From Ferrovaceae bacterium (GTDB lineage: Bacteria > Pseudomonadota > Gammaproteobacteria > Burkholderiales > Ferrovaceae), in contig DAICZS010000003.1 in the NCBI GenBank assembly GCA_027311025.1, positions 42,624 through 106,623 of the forward strand: a DNA stretch of 64,000 nucleotides, in the 5' to 3' direction. This document shows positions 34,601 to 47,920 of this stretch, piece by piece (position 1 is the stretch's first letter; each line of letters starts with the position of its first letter). Below the pieces are notes generated by a model, which saw nothing but the letters and a program-made list of their open reading frames with translations, was not told where the DNA came from and did no database searches. A program made the position numbers and the translations under genes.

Positions 34601-35219
34601 TGCCGTCAACCTGGCCGCGCTGGCCGAGCTTGAATCCTCGCGCGAGCGCAAGAACTGGCTGGATGCCCAGGTGGCCGACCTGATGGCCGCCGTGGAGACG
34701 CTCGAGAGCGCCATGCGCAAGATCGATCGCGAAACCCGCGAGCAGCTGAAAGAAACCTTTGATCGCGTCAATGCCAGCTTCAGCACCTTGTTCCCCGGCC
34801 TGTTCGGGGGCGGACACGCGCGCATCGAACTGACCGGTGAGGAAATTCTCGATGCCGGCGTGCAGATCATCGCGCAGCCACCCGGCAAGAAAACCACCTC
34901 CATCCATCTGCTTTCCGGTGGTGAGAAGGCGCTGACGGCATTGGCGCTGGTGTTTTCCCTGTTCCAGCTCAACCCCGCTCCCTTCTGCCTGCTGGACGAA
35001 GTGGATGCGCCGCTGGATGATGCCAATACGGAACGGTTTGTCCGGCTGGTGCAGAAAATGTCCGAGCAAACCCAGTTTCTCTTCATTACGCACAACAAGA
35101 TCGCCATGGAAATGGCCCACCAGCTGGTGGGCATCACCATGGCCGAGTCGGGTGTATCCCGCATGGTCGCGGTGGACATCGAAGAAGCCATGCGCCTGAC
35201 GGATAGCGTCACGGCCTGA
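31680..35219 (+). CDS. smc: Chromosome partition protein SMC
   Basis: SMC is the condensin ATPase that loops and resolves the chromosome with ScpAB. The ORF track adds 132 residues read opposite queF. The family start pattern (M-x-L-K-x-I-K-L-A-G-F-K-S-F) begins at TTG 31680, giving 1179 residues. Walker A GPNGCGKSNVIDAV is at about 31-44. Coiled coil runs from about 170, with a hinge at about 510-650 (KKHGLSDLPVFWHGIQVATG), then a second coil. The signature LSGGEKALTALAL is near 1079 and Walker B CLLDEVDAPLDDAN near 1102. It heads smc-zipA-ligA-galU-def. No good ribosome site precedes the TTG. Confidence 0.96.
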   Translation: MHLKHIKLAGFKSFAEPTQIPVPGKLVGVVGPNGCGKSNVIDAVRWVLGESQARHLRGETLQDVIFGGTADRKPQGRASVELVFDNTDGRAPGQWSQYAEIAVRRVLARDGVSNYYINNVHVRRRDVQDMFMGTGLGPRAYAIIEQGMISRIVESKPEEIRVFLEEAAGISRYKDRRRETELRLDDTRGHLTRTEDILRELSQQIEKLEGQAEVAGHWRTLQDELARAQNLLLLTRKRDAEASRNRALRDIEKTQIELDAAIAGLRDVERQVEQQRNEHYAASDALNAAQGALYQANAEVTQAENQLQALRVERRRLEGEMARLQQDIAEDRQRLNADQESLTHLQGELDRALELVQVGAARVRQEQEALPAAEALSQTRRQALDEARRNETQIQSRISAARSERTASERLLEQLRERHARLAAEEAQWVVPDGSRLEQIARQLREREVRGAILHATREAMAVRVGRCEAAFNEARNQAEALRRERARIEAEQKALESMQSRLGVQERSQGLIKKHGLSDLPVFWHGIQVATGWELAVEATLGARLNAYRSEDYSAVKRWSAEEIPAGVGLFLPGAAAAAAAPPDLSALASRPRPLRDLVTVRVAACEAALDAWLQGVHVVDDFAAALEDARRLPPGVVLVTREGHLIERHSVLFFAPQGEFHGALSRAREIEGHQQTLDELNHQGALLDARREDAETFLAATRREQTAVENEARAVETARHALDMERTRLQGQVERHQQRARQVAEEKVELEHQQATEQQRLQNHQQLLLEGEQQFRAVTETLAALEQAWREADRARDARRSALQSAERAAQEAGFLEKSARERMAHLEHSRSTAQTRLAQREPRLQALQLELDQALEAPLIEQLQTVLGCRTLCESQLGAARVALDGLAAALRELEEQRLSAQQRQEPLRARLNELGLKEQEARLNLERAEESLQANHANEAELAEMLEKGVRTATLQAEIGSLTQRIEALGAVNLAALAELESSRERKNWLDAQVADLMAAVETLESAMRKIDRETREQLKETFDRVNASFSTLFPGLFGGGHARIELTGEEILDAGVQIIAQPPGKKTTSIHLLSGGEKALTALALVFSLFQLNPAPFCLLDEVDAPLDDANTERFVRLVQKMSEQTQFLFITHNKIAMEMAHQLVGITMAESGVSRMVAVDIEEAMRLTDSVTA

Positions 35220-35256
35220 TGAAGCCAGGGCGCAGGGATGCCAAAGAGAGGGGCCG

Positions 35257-39190
<3,934 letters not shown>

Positions 39191-39730
39191 ATGGCCGTCA
39201 GGGAAGTGCTGCGCATGGGGCATCCGCTGCTGTTGCAGGAGGCCCAGCCCGTCACCCGTTTTGACACCCCCGAACTGCACGAACTGCTCCAGGACATGCG
39301 CGACACCATGGCCCATCTGGATGGCGCCGGTCTTGCCGCGCCGCAGATTGGCGTGAGCCTGCAGGTGGTCATCTTCGGCGTGGCGCATAACCCCCGCTAT
39401 CCCGATGCCGAAGCCGTGCCGCAGACGGTCTTGATCAATCCACAGCTGACGCCGCTGGACGATGAAGAGGAAGAGGGCTGGGAAGGCTGTCTGTCGGTGC
39501 CCGGCTTTCGGGGGGTGGTGCCGCGCTTCACCCATTTGCGCTACCAGGGGTTTGATGAGAAGGGGCAAGCCATTGATCGCACCGTGACGGGCTTTCATGC
39601 CCGCGTGGTCCAGCATGAATGCGACCACCTGATGGGCATCCTCTATCCCATGCGCATTGAGGACTTCAGTCGCTTTGGTTTCACCGACGTGCTGTTTCCG
39701 GGGCTCTCGGGCGCGGGCCAGGACGACTGA
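39191..39730 (+). CDS. def: Peptide deformylase
   Basis: Deformylase removes the formyl group from new proteins. All three motifs are present in 179 residues: [10 protein letters not shown] (about 45-54), EGCLS (near 97, metal Cys) and QHECDHL (near 141, metal His pair and catalytic Glu). The loop before EGCLS is acidic (DDEEEEGW), and the protein has the betaproteobacterial end [13 protein letters not shown]. It is not next to fmt, so it may be a second deformylase copy; whether another exists cannot be told here. It converges on glnD with a 14-base gap. Confidence 0.94.
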   Translation: MAVREVLRMGHPLLLQEAQPVTRFDTPELHELLQDMRDTMAHLDGAGLAAPQIGVSLQVVIFGVAHNPRYPDAEAVPQTVLINPQLTPLDDEEEEGWEGCLSVPGFRGVVPRFTHLRYQGFDEKGQAIDRTVTGFHARVVQHECDHLMGILYPMRIEDFSRFGFTDVLFPGLSGAGQDD

Positions 39731-39744
39731 CGCCCGCCTTCCCG

Positions 39745-42306
39745 CTATTCTTCCAGCGCAGCCAGCAGCTCCTGGCGCAGGGTCTCCTTGCCGGCTGCCG
39801 ATTCCACCGCCGCCCCCGAAATCAGGAAGGTGTCCTCGGCGCGTTCACCCAGCGTATTGATGCGGGCACCGTGCAGGTTGATGCCGTGCTGCACCAGCAC
39901 GCGCGAAATGCGGTACAGCAGCCCTGGCCGGTCACCGGCCACGATGGTCAGGGGCCGGATGGCTTCGCGTTCTGGCGCACCCAGGTGCACCATGACGGGA
40001 ATCGGGAAATGGCGCAGGTGGCGTGAAAGCCGGCTCTTCTGGGGCGCTTCGAGGGCGGACGGGGAGTTGAGCAGATGCTGCAGTTCGGTCTCGATGCGCT
40101 TCAGGGTGTCCCGGTAATGCTCTGATTCGGCACTGCGGTGCATGACCTGAAAGGTATCGAGCGCATGACCATCCAGGGTGGTGTGGATGCGGGCCTCCAT
40201 GATGGTATAGCCGATGCGGTCAAAATAGCCGCAGATGCGCGCAAACAAGGCTTCCTGGTCAGGCGAGTAGATCAGGACCTGCAGGCCTTCTCCCACCAGC
40301 GACAGGCGCGCGCGTACCACGGGTTGGGCCGAGCCCACCCGGCTGTGCAGGCTGCGGGCGTGCCAGGCGATGTCCTGCGCGTCATGGCGCTGAAAATAAC
40401 TGGGATCGAGCGTGCGCCACAGGTTGATGTCCTCAGCGCTGGTGAACCCATACTGGCGCAGGATGCGCAGTGCGTCCTGGCGCTTTTCCGCAATGACGGC
40501 GTCAAGGTCTGCGCCGGAACCGGCCAGAACCCGTTGGGTGGCACGGTACAGATCCTCCAGCAGCTTGCCCTTCCAGGCATTCCATACTTTCGGGCTGGTG
40601 CCGCGCACATCGGCCACGGTGAGCAGATAGAGCGCGGTGAGGTGGCGCTGGTCGCCCATCCGCTCGGCAAAACGGCGAATCACCTCAGGGTCGGACAGAT
40701 CCTGTTTTTGTGCCACGGCCGACATCTGCAGATGCTGTTCCACGAGCCATGCCACGAAGGCGCTGTCGGTACGCGACAGGCCATGGCGCCGGCAGAAGTA
40801 GCGTGCATCCGAACAACCCAGTTCGGAGTGGTCGCCCCCCCGGCCCTTGGCGATGTCGTGAAACAGAGCGCCGAGGTAGAGCAGATCCACCCGGTCAAAC
40901 TGTCGCATCAGCATGGAGCAGAACGGAAATTCGTGGTCGTATTGGGGGATGGCAAAACGGCGGATGTTGCGCAGCACCCGCAGGATATGTTCATCCACGG
41001 TGTAGACGTGAAACAGGTCATGCTGCATTTGTCCCACGATGCGCCCGAAGACCGGAATGTAGCGCCCCAGGATGTCGTAGTAATTCATGCGGCGCAGGAC
41101 GTCTGCGGTGCGCAGGGGCTGGCGCAGAATCTCCATGAAACGCTGTTGGTTGTCCGGATCGGCGCGAAAGGCGGCATTGATGCGGTTTTTGCCGCGCCAT
41201 ACGGCACGCAGGGACGCGGGGGTGAACCCGCGCAGGCGCGGGTGGCGCTGCAGCATCAAAAAACCTTCCAGGATCTGGTTGGGGTCCTGCTCAAACAGGT
41301 CGTCGGGCACGGTGCCCAGCAATTCGCCATGGCGCACGAATGGTCCTGACAGGGGTTCGACATCTTCCGGCGCTTCGGGATGAACAAGGGTGTTGAGCTG
41401 TTCGATGAGGATGGTGTTGAGCAGCAGCACGGACTTGGCCGTTTTGTAGTAGGCCTGCATCATGACCTCGCTGGCACGACGGTTGCCGTGGTCTTCATAG
41501 CCCAGCTGTTTTGCCAGCGGGATTTGATGGTCAAACAGCAGTCGGTCCTCGCGGCGTCCGGCAAGATAATGCAGACGAATGCGCAGGTCCTGCAGGAATC
41601 GTTGCAGCTTGCGCGCCTGCTGCACCTCGCGCAGCGTGATCAGCCCCTCGCGGGCGAGGGAAGCCCAATGGGCATCAAGCCCCGTGCCCCAGGCCAGCCA
41701 CATCACCGAATGCAGGTCGCGCAATCCCCCTGGGCTTTCCTTGATGTTGGGCTCCAGGTTGAAGGCCGTGTCATTGTGCTTGAGGTGGCGGGCGCGCTGC
41801 TCGGCAATCTTGCCCGTGACGAAAGCGGGCAGGTCCAGTGACTGGCGCAGGGCCAGGCGCAGGCGCGCAATGGCCCCGGGGTTGCCCGCCAGGTAGCGCA
41901 CGTCTGACAGGGTGGTGGTGATGGTCAGGTCCTGCATGGCCACGAGCAGGCACTCCTCGTGGGTACGCACGCTATGTCCCACCTCGAGGCCGATGTCCCA
42001 CAGCAGTCCCACCAGACGCTCCACCTTGCCGGTGGTGTCGGCATCCGGCGTTGCGGGAAGCAGCAGCAGCAGGTCGATGTCGGAATAGGGGTAGAGCTCG
42101 CCGCGCCCGTAACCGCCCACGGCGGCTAGCGCGGCTTGCGAATTGAAGCCGGCTTCCTCCCATAGGCCGGCCAGCACGGCGTCCACCATGCTGCTCCAGC
42201 CTGACAGCAGACGCACCGGGTGGGGGGATTGCAGGTAGGTTTGTTTGAGCGCCTCGCGGCTGCTGGCCAGCTGTTGCCTCAGGGCCCTGGGGTCCTTGGT
42301 GCTCAC
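39745..42306 (-). CDS. glnD: PII uridylyltransferase / uridylyl-removing enzyme (GlnD)
   Basis: GlnD senses glutamine and adds or removes UMP on PII proteins. The 853 residues hold the nucleotidyltransferase motif GGYGRGELYPYSDIDLLLLL (about 64-83), the family block NLEPNIKESPGGLRDLHSVM, and an HD hydrolase domain (LGALFHDIAKGRGGDHSELG, near 480). Two ACT domains close the protein (RARLSLVGEGLQVLIYSPDQ and PLTIVAGDRPGLLYRISRVL). The start is GTG 42306, which forms a GTGA overlap with map. GlnE, the downstream target system, is also in the window. Confidence 0.96.
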   Translation of the reverse strand: MSTKDPRALRQQLASSREALKQTYLQSPHPVRLLSGWSSMVDAVLAGLWEEAGFNSQAALAAVGGYGRGELYPYSDIDLLLLLPATPDADTTGKVERLVGLLWDIGLEVGHSVRTHEECLLVAMQDLTITTTLSDVRYLAGNPGAIARLRLALRQSLDLPAFVTGKIAEQRARHLKHNDTAFNLEPNIKESPGGLRDLHSVMWLAWGTGLDAHWASLAREGLITLREVQQARKLQRFLQDLRIRLHYLAGRREDRLLFDHQIPLAKQLGYEDHGNRRASEVMMQAYYKTAKSVLLLNTILIEQLNTLVHPEAPEDVEPLSGPFVRHGELLGTVPDDLFEQDPNQILEGFLMLQRHPRLRGFTPASLRAVWRGKNRINAAFRADPDNQQRFMEILRQPLRTADVLRRMNYYDILGRYIPVFGRIVGQMQHDLFHVYTVDEHILRVLRNIRRFAIPQYDHEFPFCSMLMRQFDRVDLLYLGALFHDIAKGRGGDHSELGCSDARYFCRRHGLSRTDSAFVAWLVEQHLQMSAVAQKQDLSDPEVIRRFAERMGDQRHLTALYLLTVADVRGTSPKVWNAWKGKLLEDLYRATQRVLAGSGADLDAVIAEKRQDALRILRQYGFTSAEDINLWRTLDPSYFQRHDAQDIAWHARSLHSRVGSAQPVVRARLSLVGEGLQVLIYSPDQEALFARICGYFDRIGYTIMEARIHTTLDGHALDTFQVMHRSAESEHYRDTLKRIETELQHLLNSPSALEAPQKSRLSRHLRHFPIPVMVHLGAPEREAIRPLTIVAGDRPGLLYRISRVLVQHGINLHGARINTLGERAEDTFLISGAAVESAAGKETLRQELLAALEE

Positions 42307-43091
42307 GGTGGTGGCGGTGCGCCTTCAGAGAGGGTCAGCACTTCATAGCCGGTGTCCGTGACGAGCACCGTGTGCTCCCACTGGGCAGACAGGCTATGGT
42401 CCGCGGTGACGATGGTCCAGCCGTCGGCCAGCTGGCGGATGTCGCGCTTGCCGGCATTGATCATGGGTTCGATGGTGAAAATCATGCCCGGACGCATTTT
42501 GAGGCCGGTACCCTTGCGGCCGTAGTGCAGCACCTGGGGGTCTTCGTGAAAATTGCGACCGATGCCGTGCCCGCAAAATTCCCGCACCACGCTGTAGCCA
42601 ACATTTTCGGCAAAGGTCTGGATGGCATGCCCGATGTCGCCCAGATGGCGGTCGGGTTGCACGGTACGAATGCCCAGCCACATGGCTTCGTAGGTGATGG
42701 CACAAAGCCGTTGCGCCTGCTTGCTGGGTTCGCCCACGCAGTACATGCGGCTGGTGTCGCCATGAAAGCCGTCCTTGATGACGGTGATGTCGATGTTGAC
42801 GATGTCGCCGTTCTTCAACACCTTCGAGCCGGGTATGCCATGGCAGACCTGATGGTTGACCGAGGTGCAGATCGAGCCAGGGTAGGGGGTGTGGCCCGGC
42901 GGGCAGTAGTTCAGCGGCGCCGGGATGGTGTGCTGCACGTTGACGATGTAGTCGTGGCACAGGGTGTTTAGTTCGCCGGTGGTGACACCCACCTTGACGA
43001 AGGGGGCGATGAAATCCAGGACTTCGGAGGCCAGGCGGCAGGCCACGCGCATGTGCTGGATTTCTTCCGGGGTTTTGATGGAAATGGGCAT
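42303..43091 (-). CDS. map: Type I methionine aminopeptidase
   Basis: Map removes the initiator methionine. The 262-residue enzyme shows the pita-bread fold ligands: SVNHQVCHGIP (substrate His), NIDITVIKDGFHGDTSR (two metal Asp), CGHGIGRNFHEDP (metal His), FTIEPM (metal Glu) and WEHT (metal Glu). It diverges from rpsB, as in many proteobacteria, and leads into glnD. A clean extended -10 lies 47 bases upstream on its strand. Confidence 0.96.
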   Translation of the reverse strand: MPISIKTPEEIQHMRVACRLASEVLDFIAPFVKVGVTTGELNTLCHDYIVNVQHTIPAPLNYCPPGHTPYPGSICTSVNHQVCHGIPGSKVLKNGDIVNIDITVIKDGFHGDTSRMYCVGEPSKQAQRLCAITYEAMWLGIRTVQPDRHLGDIGHAIQTFAENVGYSVVREFCGHGIGRNFHEDPQVLHYGRKGTGLKMRPGMIFTIEPMINAGKRDIRQLADGWTIVTADHSLSAQWEHTVLVTDTGYEVLTLSEGAPPPP

Positions 43092-43137
43092 GGGCTGGCT
43101 ATGGGTTTGAGACTAAAGGTGGTTGGGCTTTGATGGA

Positions 43138-43146
43138 ATTATAGCA
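43138..43146 (-). promoter_or_regulatory. Extended -10 element for map-glnD
   Basis: On the minus strand the sequence reads TGCTATAAT, a TGn extension with a perfect -10 hexamer, 46 bases before the map ATG. No strong -35 is visible. Just upstream on that strand lies an inverted repeat (CCCCGT at 43147 and ACGGGG at 43167). Confidence 0.5.
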
Positions 43147-43162
43147 CCCCGTCCAGACACGC

Positions 43163-43192
43163 TTGTACGGGGCGGGCCAAAAATGCTAGAAT
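43163..43192 (+). promoter_or_regulatory. rpsB promoter
   Basis: TTGTAC and TAGAAT are 18 bases apart, and the -10 carries a TGC extension. Transcription would start near 43199, giving a leader of about 140 bases. The -35 lies between the arms of a CCCCGT/ACGGGG inverted repeat (43147-43172). Confidence 0.55.
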
Positions 43193-43199
43193 ACGGGGC

Positions 43200-43341
43200 T
43201 TTATCGGGCCGGCATCCCAGGCCCAATTTTGGTGCGGTGGCAACACCGCAAACACGCACACCGGTCCAGCAAAACTAGGGTGCCTGCCCTTAAGGCAGGT
43301 GTTATCGACCGGTGGAGGCTCAACCCTTAAAGGAGTTCACC
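43200..43341 (+). ncRNA. Structured rpsB leader (probable S2 autoregulation element)
   Basis: The leader folds by eye into a GNRA-type hairpin (GCGGTG 43234-43239, loop GCAA, CACCGC 43244-43249). A longer closed arm pairs CACCGGTC (43259-43266) with GACCGGTG (43307-43314), and this arm encloses a hairpin CCTGCC/GGCAGG (43283-43299). A strong ribosome site AAAGGAG follows. rpsB leaders bound by S2 are known in proteobacteria; identity with a described class is inferred, not tested. Confidence 0.6.
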
Positions 43342-44085
43342 ATGTCCGTCACCATGCGGCAAATGCTTGAAGCCGGAGTTCACTTCGGTCACCAGACCCG
43401 TTACTGGAACCCCAAGATGGCCCCTTTCATTTTCGGCCATCGAAACAAGATTCACATCATCAATCTGGAAAAGACCCTCCCGATGTACCAGGAGGCCATG
43501 AAGTTTGTGCGCCAGATTTCTGCCAACAAAGGCAACGTGCTATTCGTGGGCACCAAGCGTCAGGCTCGCGAAATCGTGCGCGAAGAAGCGCAACGCGCCG
43601 GTGCACCTTTCGTGGATCACCGCTGGCTGGGTGGCATGCTGACCAACTTCAAGACGGTCAAGCAGTCCATCAAGCGCCTCAACGACCTCGCTACCATGAC
43701 GGCCGACGGCTCCATGGACAAGCTGACCAAGAAGGAAGCCCTTGATTACCAGCGCGAACTCGAAAAGCTGGAGCGCAGCCTGGGCGGGATCAAGGACATG
43801 AATGGCATTCCCGATGCCATGTTCGTCATCGACGTGGGCTACCAGAAAAACGCCATCGTCGAAGCGCGCAAGCTGGGCATTCCCATCATCGGCGTCGTGG
43901 ATACCAACAATTCCATCGAAGGCGTCGATTACGTCATTCCGGGTAACGATGACTCGACGCGTGCCATTCGCCTGTACGCCCGTGGCGTGGCGGATGCCAT
44001 CCTGGAGGGCCGGGCCCAATCCCTCACGGAAATTACCGGGTCGGAAGAGTTTGTCGAGGTGGAAGAAGACAAGGCTGCTGAATAA
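43342..44085 (+). CDS. rpsB: 30S ribosomal protein S2
   Basis: S2 binds the 30S head-body junction and helps recruit S1. The ORF track starts 10 codons early; ATG 43342 follows AAAGGAG and gives 247 residues beginning [20 protein letters not shown]. Family blocks [36 protein letters not shown] and [11 protein letters not shown] are intact, and the tail is acidic. It is followed by tsf after 46 bases that contain a GC-rich hairpin. Confidence 0.97.
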   Translation: MSVTMRQMLEAGVHFGHQTRYWNPKMAPFIFGHRNKIHIINLEKTLPMYQEAMKFVRQISANKGNVLFVGTKRQAREIVREEAQRAGAPFVDHRWLGGMLTNFKTVKQSIKRLNDLATMTADGSMDKLTKKEALDYQRELEKLERSLGGIKDMNGIPDAMFVIDVGYQKNAIVEARKLGIPIIGVVDTNNSIEGVDYVIPGNDDSTRAIRLYARGVADAILEGRAQSLTEITGSEEFVEVEEDKAAE

Positions 44086-44094
44086 TTTTTGAAT

Positions 44095-44113
44095 GCTGCG
44101 GCAGGTCCGCAGC
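44095..44113 (+). promoter_or_regulatory. Hairpin between rpsB and tsf
   Basis: GCTGCGG and CCGCAGC form a perfect 7-bp stem around a CAGGT loop. No uridine run follows, so it is not a normal intrinsic terminator. It may lower tsf output relative to rpsB or mark an mRNA processing site; an attenuating element in this spacer is known for E. coli. Confidence 0.45.
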
Positions 44114-44131
44114 GCAAAGTGGAGTGTTGAA

Positions 44132-45022
44132 ATGGCGGAAATTACCGCAGGAATGGTCAAGGAACTGCGCGAGCTCACCGGGCTTGGCATGATGGAATGC
44201 AAGAAGGCGTTGACAGAGGCCCAGGGTGACCTCAAGGCAGCCGAAGACCTCCTGCGCATTCGCAGCGGCGCCAAAGCCAGCAAGGCTGCTGGCCGCATTG
44301 CTGCCGAAGGCGTGGTGGCGACGTATGTCTCGGCGGATGGCAAGCTGGGGGCCCTGGTGGAAGTGAATTGCGAAACCGATTTCGTGGCCAAGAACGACGA
44401 CTTCGTGTCCTTTGCCCGCCAGGCTGCCGAACAGGTGGCGCGTCAGGCGCCCGCCGACGTGGATGCGCTGGTCAAAGGCGCCCTGCCCGATGGCGGCACG
44501 CTGGAGGCCGTGCGCCAGGCATTGATCATGAAGCTTGGTGAAAACATGACGGTGCGCCGCTTCGTGCGATTTGAAGCAGCAGGGCGCCTCGCCCAGTATC
44601 TGCACGGCGCGCGCATTGGCGTCATGGTGGATCTCGTGGGTGGCGACGACACGCTGGGACGCGACATTGCCATGCACATTGCGGCCAGCAAGCCCATTTG
44701 CGTGTCGAAGGACAACGTTCCTGCCGAGCTGCTGGCCAAGGAGCGCGAAATCTACACGGCCCAGGCTGCCGAATCGGGCAAGCCGGCGGACATCATCGCG
44801 CGTATGGTGGACGGACGCATGGTCAAGTACCTGGCTGAAGTCACCCTGCTGGGGCAACCTTTCGTCAAGGATCCCGACCAGACCGTTGAAAAACTGCTGG
44901 CCGCCCGCGGTGCCCGCGTGCATGGCTTCAGCATGTTCATCGTCGGTGAAGGCATCGAAAAGAAGAGCGAAGACTTTGCCGCTGAAGTGGCGGCAGCCGC
45001 AGGTGCGGCGGCGGGAGCCTGA
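44132..45022 (+). CDS. tsf: Elongation factor Ts
   Basis: EF-Ts exchanges GDP for GTP on EF-Tu. The ORF track begins 13 codons early in the intergenic hairpin; ATG 44132 after GTGGAG gives 296 residues. The EF-Ts signatures [20 protein letters not shown] and [15 protein letters not shown] are intact, with the C-terminal dimerisation part ending in an alanine-rich tail. Confidence 0.96.
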   Translation: MAEITAGMVKELRELTGLGMMECKKALTEAQGDLKAAEDLLRIRSGAKASKAAGRIAAEGVVATYVSADGKLGALVEVNCETDFVAKNDDFVSFARQAAEQVARQAPADVDALVKGALPDGGTLEAVRQALIMKLGENMTVRRFVRFEAAGRLAQYLHGARIGVMVDLVGGDDTLGRDIAMHIAASKPICVSKDNVPAELLAKEREIYTAQAAESGKPADIIARMVDGRMVKYLAEVTLLGQPFVKDPDQTVEKLLAARGARVHGFSMFIVGEGIEKKSEDFAAEVAAAAGAAAGA

Positions 45023-45031
45023 GGCTTCGTC

Positions 45032-45745
45032 ATGAAACCAGCCTATCAGCGCATTCTCCTCAAGTTGTCGGGTGAAGCCCTGATGGGTGATGACGCCTAT
45101 GGCATCAATCGCGCCACCATCGATCGCATCGTGGCCGAGGTGGCAGCGGTCACCCAGATCGGCGTGCAGGTCGGGGTAGTGATTGGCGGCGGCAACATCT
45201 TCCGCGGGGTAGCTTTGGGTGCCGAAGGCATTGATCGGGCCACGGCGGATTACATGGGCATGCTGGCCACGGTCATGAACGCGCTGGCGCTGCAGGATGC
45301 CATGCGCCGGGTGGGTGTGGTCAGTCGTGTCCAGTCGGCGCTGAATCTGGAACAGGTGGCCGAGCCCTACATTCGCGGCAAGGCCCTGCGCTATCTCGAA
45401 GAGGGCAAAGTGGTCATTTTTGCCGCCGGTACGGGCAACCCGTTCTTTACCACGGATACGGCGGCGGCCCTGCGCGGTGTGGAGATGAGCGCCGAAGTGG
45501 TGCTGAAGGGCACCAAGGTGGATGGCATCTATACGGCTGATCCGCTCAAGGACCCCAAAGCCAGGCGCTACGAACGGCTGACTTTCGAGGAAGCCATCGT
45601 CAACAATCTCAAGGTCATGGATGCAACGGCGCTGACGTTGTGCCGCGATCAGGACCTGCCCATCTGCGTATTCAGCATCTTCAAACCCGGCGCCTTGAAG
45701 CGCGTGGTCATGGGAGAGGCTGAAGGTACTTTCGTCACGAATTAA
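45032..45745 (+). CDS. pyrH: Uridylate kinase (PyrH)
   Basis: PyrH phosphorylates UMP to UDP. The 237-residue protein has the amino-acid-kinase fold with [48 protein letters not shown] and [20 protein letters not shown]-type phosphate and nucleotide loops, plus [14 protein letters not shown]. It lies 9 bases after tsf and 17 bases before frr, the standard order. Confidence 0.96.
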   Translation: MKPAYQRILLKLSGEALMGDDAYGINRATIDRIVAEVAAVTQIGVQVGVVIGGGNIFRGVALGAEGIDRATADYMGMLATVMNALALQDAMRRVGVVSRVQSALNLEQVAEPYIRGKALRYLEEGKVVIFAAGTGNPFFTTDTAAALRGVEMSAEVVLKGTKVDGIYTADPLKDPKARRYERLTFEEAIVNNLKVMDATALTLCRDQDLPICVFSIFKPGALKRVVMGEAEGTFVTN

Positions 45746-45762
45746 GCTGTCTGGAGAACGCC

Positions 45763-46320
45763 ATGATTGCCGATGTCAAGAAATCTGCCGAACAGAAAAT
45801 GCAGAAATCCGTCGAGACGCTCAAGACAGATCTGGGCAAGGTTCGAACGGGCCGCGCCCATGCCGGTTTGCTGGATCACGTGAAGGTGGATTACTACGGC
45901 ACGCCAACCCAGATCAACCAGGTGGCCGGCGTCAACCTCATCGATGCCCGCACCATTGGCGTGTCGCCCTATGAAAAGAAAATGGTCGCCGCCATCGAGA
46001 AGGCCATTCGCGACGCCGATCTGGGGCTCAACCCGTCGGCGCAGGGCGACCTCATCCGGGTGCCAATGCCTTCCCTGACCGAAGAGCGTCGCCGCGACCT
46101 CACCAAGGTGGTCAAGGCCGAAGCCGAAAATGCCCGCGTTGCGGTGCGCAACATCCGTCGCGATGCCCTGGCCCACCTGAAGGAATTACAAAAAGCCAAA
46201 TCCATTTCCGAAGACGAAGAGCGTCGTGCCCAGGACGACATCCAGAAGTTGACCGACCGTCACGTGAGCGAAATCGACAAGCTGCTTGCCGTCAAGGAAG
46301 CCGAGCTGATGGCGGTTTGA
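45763..46320 (+). CDS. frr: Ribosome recycling factor
   Basis: RRF splits post-termination ribosomes with EF-G. The 185 residues show the typical start [20 protein letters not shown], the [10 protein letters not shown] segment, [14 protein letters not shown], and the C-terminal helix pair with [20 protein letters not shown] and [19 protein letters not shown]. It is preceded by a GGAG ribosome site and followed 32 bases later by uppS. Confidence 0.97.
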   Translation: MIADVKKSAEQKMQKSVETLKTDLGKVRTGRAHAGLLDHVKVDYYGTPTQINQVAGVNLIDARTIGVSPYEKKMVAAIEKAIRDADLGLNPSAQGDLIRVPMPSLTEERRRDLTKVVKAEAENARVAVRNIRRDALAHLKELQKAKSISEDEERRAQDDIQKLTDRHVSEIDKLLAVKEAELMAV

Positions 46321-46352
46321 CCTTCCCGAAAAACCTTGCTGGGAAGGCAGAC

Positions 46353-47114
46353 ATGGCGCGTTCGCGAAGTTCTACGGAAGACATCCCGCAAACCGGTAAG
46401 ATTCCCCGGCATATCGCCCTGATCATGGACGGCAATGGCCGTTGGGCACGCAAACGGTTGCTGCCGCGCATCGCCGGCCACCGGCGCGGTAGTGAAGCGG
46501 TGCGCACGCTGGTGGAAAGCGCCACGCGCCTGGGCGTGGAATACGTCACCCTGTTTGCCTTCAGCAGCGAAAACTGGCGGCGCCCCGCCGAAGAAGTGTC
46601 CATGCTGATGCAACTGTTCATCAGCAACCTGGAAAACGAAATATCCCGCCTGCACCGCGCCAACATCCGGGTGCGCATCATCGGTGACCTGACCCGACTG
46701 GGGCCCCACCTGGCAACGCTGATTGCCGAGGCGCATGCGCTGACCTGCAACAACACCCGGCTGACCCTCACCGTTGCCGTCAATTACGGCGGGCGCTGGG
46801 ACATCCTGCAGGCCATGAACGCCCTGCTGCGCGCCCACCCTGACAAGGCTGGGGGCGACCTCACCGAAGCAGACCTGACTCCCTTCCTGTCCATGGGCGA
46901 CACGCCCGAGCCCGACCTGTTCATTCGCACCGGCGGAGAACAGCGCATCAGCAACTTCCTGCTGTGGCAACTGGCTTATACCGAGCTGTACTTCACCGAA
47001 ACCCTCTGGCCCGACTTCGACGCGGAAAGCCTCAACGAGGCCATCCGCTCCTACCAGCAGCGCGAACGCCGTTTTGGGCGAACCAGCGAACAATGTTGCG
47101 CGCCAGACTCCTGA
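46353..47114 (+). CDS. uppS: Undecaprenyl diphosphate synthase (UppS)
   Basis: UppS builds the C55 carrier lipid for peptidoglycan and O-antigen from isopentenyl units. The ORF track starts at a TTG that overlaps the frr stop; ATG 46353 with GGAAGG upstream is better and gives 253 residues. Motifs are [16 protein letters not shown] (catalytic Asp), [21 protein letters not shown] and [19 protein letters not shown]. Its end overlaps the cdsA start by 22 bases. Confidence 0.95.
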   Translation: MARSRSSTEDIPQTGKIPRHIALIMDGNGRWARKRLLPRIAGHRRGSEAVRTLVESATRLGVEYVTLFAFSSENWRRPAEEVSMLMQLFISNLENEISRLHRANIRVRIIGDLTRLGPHLATLIAEAHALTCNNTRLTLTVAVNYGGRWDILQAMNALLRAHPDKAGGDLTEADLTPFLSMGDTPEPDLFIRTGGEQRISNFLLWQLAYTELYFTETLWPDFDAESLNEAIRSYQQRERRFGRTSEQCCAPDS

Positions 47115-47920
47115 CGGCATCGGTGCTGTTGGTACTGCTGGCGCTGCTGCTGTTCAGGGCCCCGGCGTCCATCTGGCAAGGGGCCGTCCTGGTGGCGGGC
47201 CTCGTGGCCAGCTGGGAATGGGCGGGTCTGGCGCGCTTTCCTGGTGCCTCCCGACTGTTCTACGTGCTGCTTACGGGCGCCCTGGCGGGCGGCCTGTCCT
47301 GGGCCACGGCCCAGGAATCGGTCGTATGGCTCAAAGTGCTCTATGCCCTCTCGACCCTGTTCTGGATCCTGCTGGTCCCCCTCTGGCTGGCGCGACAATG
47401 GCGGGTAGAGAGCCCTGCCATGCTGGCGTTGACGGGGTGGGTGGTGATCCTGCCAACGGGCTTTGCCCTGGTGAGCCTGCGCCTGGCAAGCCCCTGGACG
47501 CTCTTGATGTTCATGGCGGTGGTCTGGCTGTCGGATACGGCAGCCTATTTTGCCGGACGTGCCTTGGGGCGACGCAAGCTGGCTCCGGCCATCAGCCCGG
47601 GAAAAACCTGGGAAGGCGTTGCGGGGGCCGTGCTTGCCGTGCTGTTGTACGCCGTGGTGTTGGGGCAGTGGGCGGGTGGTCCAGGGGACAGCGCTGCGGG
47701 CCACGTCATTCGGGCGCTCGCAACCGGCTGGGTGCCCCTGTTGCTGCTCTTGACGGCATTGGGCATCGAGGGCGACCTGTTTGAATCCTGGATCAAGCGC
47801 TGTGCTGGCGTGAAGGACAGTGGCACCCTGCTGCCCGGCCATGGCGGCATTCTGGATCGCATCGACGCCCTGACGGCAACCTTGCCGCTGGTGGCGTTGT
47901 TGTTGCTGGAGCAGTCCTGA
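47093..47920 (+). CDS. cdsA: Phosphatidate cytidylyltransferase (CdsA)
   Basis: CdsA makes CDP-diacylglycerol, the precursor of all phospholipids, in the inner membrane. The ORF track begins 43 codons early within uppS; ATG 47093 gives 275 residues starting directly with a membrane helix ([18 protein letters not shown]). About seven hydrophobic spans follow. The CDS signature is complete: [20 protein letters not shown] then GILDRIDAL. Its TGA overlaps the dxr ATG by one base (TGATG). Confidence 0.94.
   Translation: MLRARLLTASVLLVLLALLLFRAPASIWQGAVLVAGLVASWEWAGLARFPGASRLFYVLLTGALAGGLSWATAQESVVWLKVLYALSTLFWILLVPLWLARQWRVESPAMLALTGWVVILPTGFALVSLRLASPWTLLMFMAVVWLSDTAAYFAGRALGRRKLAPAISPGKTWEGVAGAVLAVLLYAVVLGQWAGGPGDSAAGHVIRALATGWVPLLLLLTALGIEGDLFESWIKRCAGVKDSGTLLPGHGGILDRIDALTATLPLVALLLLEQS

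Noticed and set aside
43147-43172. CCCCGT/ACGGGG inverted repeat as a terminator for map or rpsB
   Set aside because: It lies upstream of both divergent genes, between their promoters, with a 14-base loop and no U-run, so termination makes no sense there; at most it could be a regulator site.
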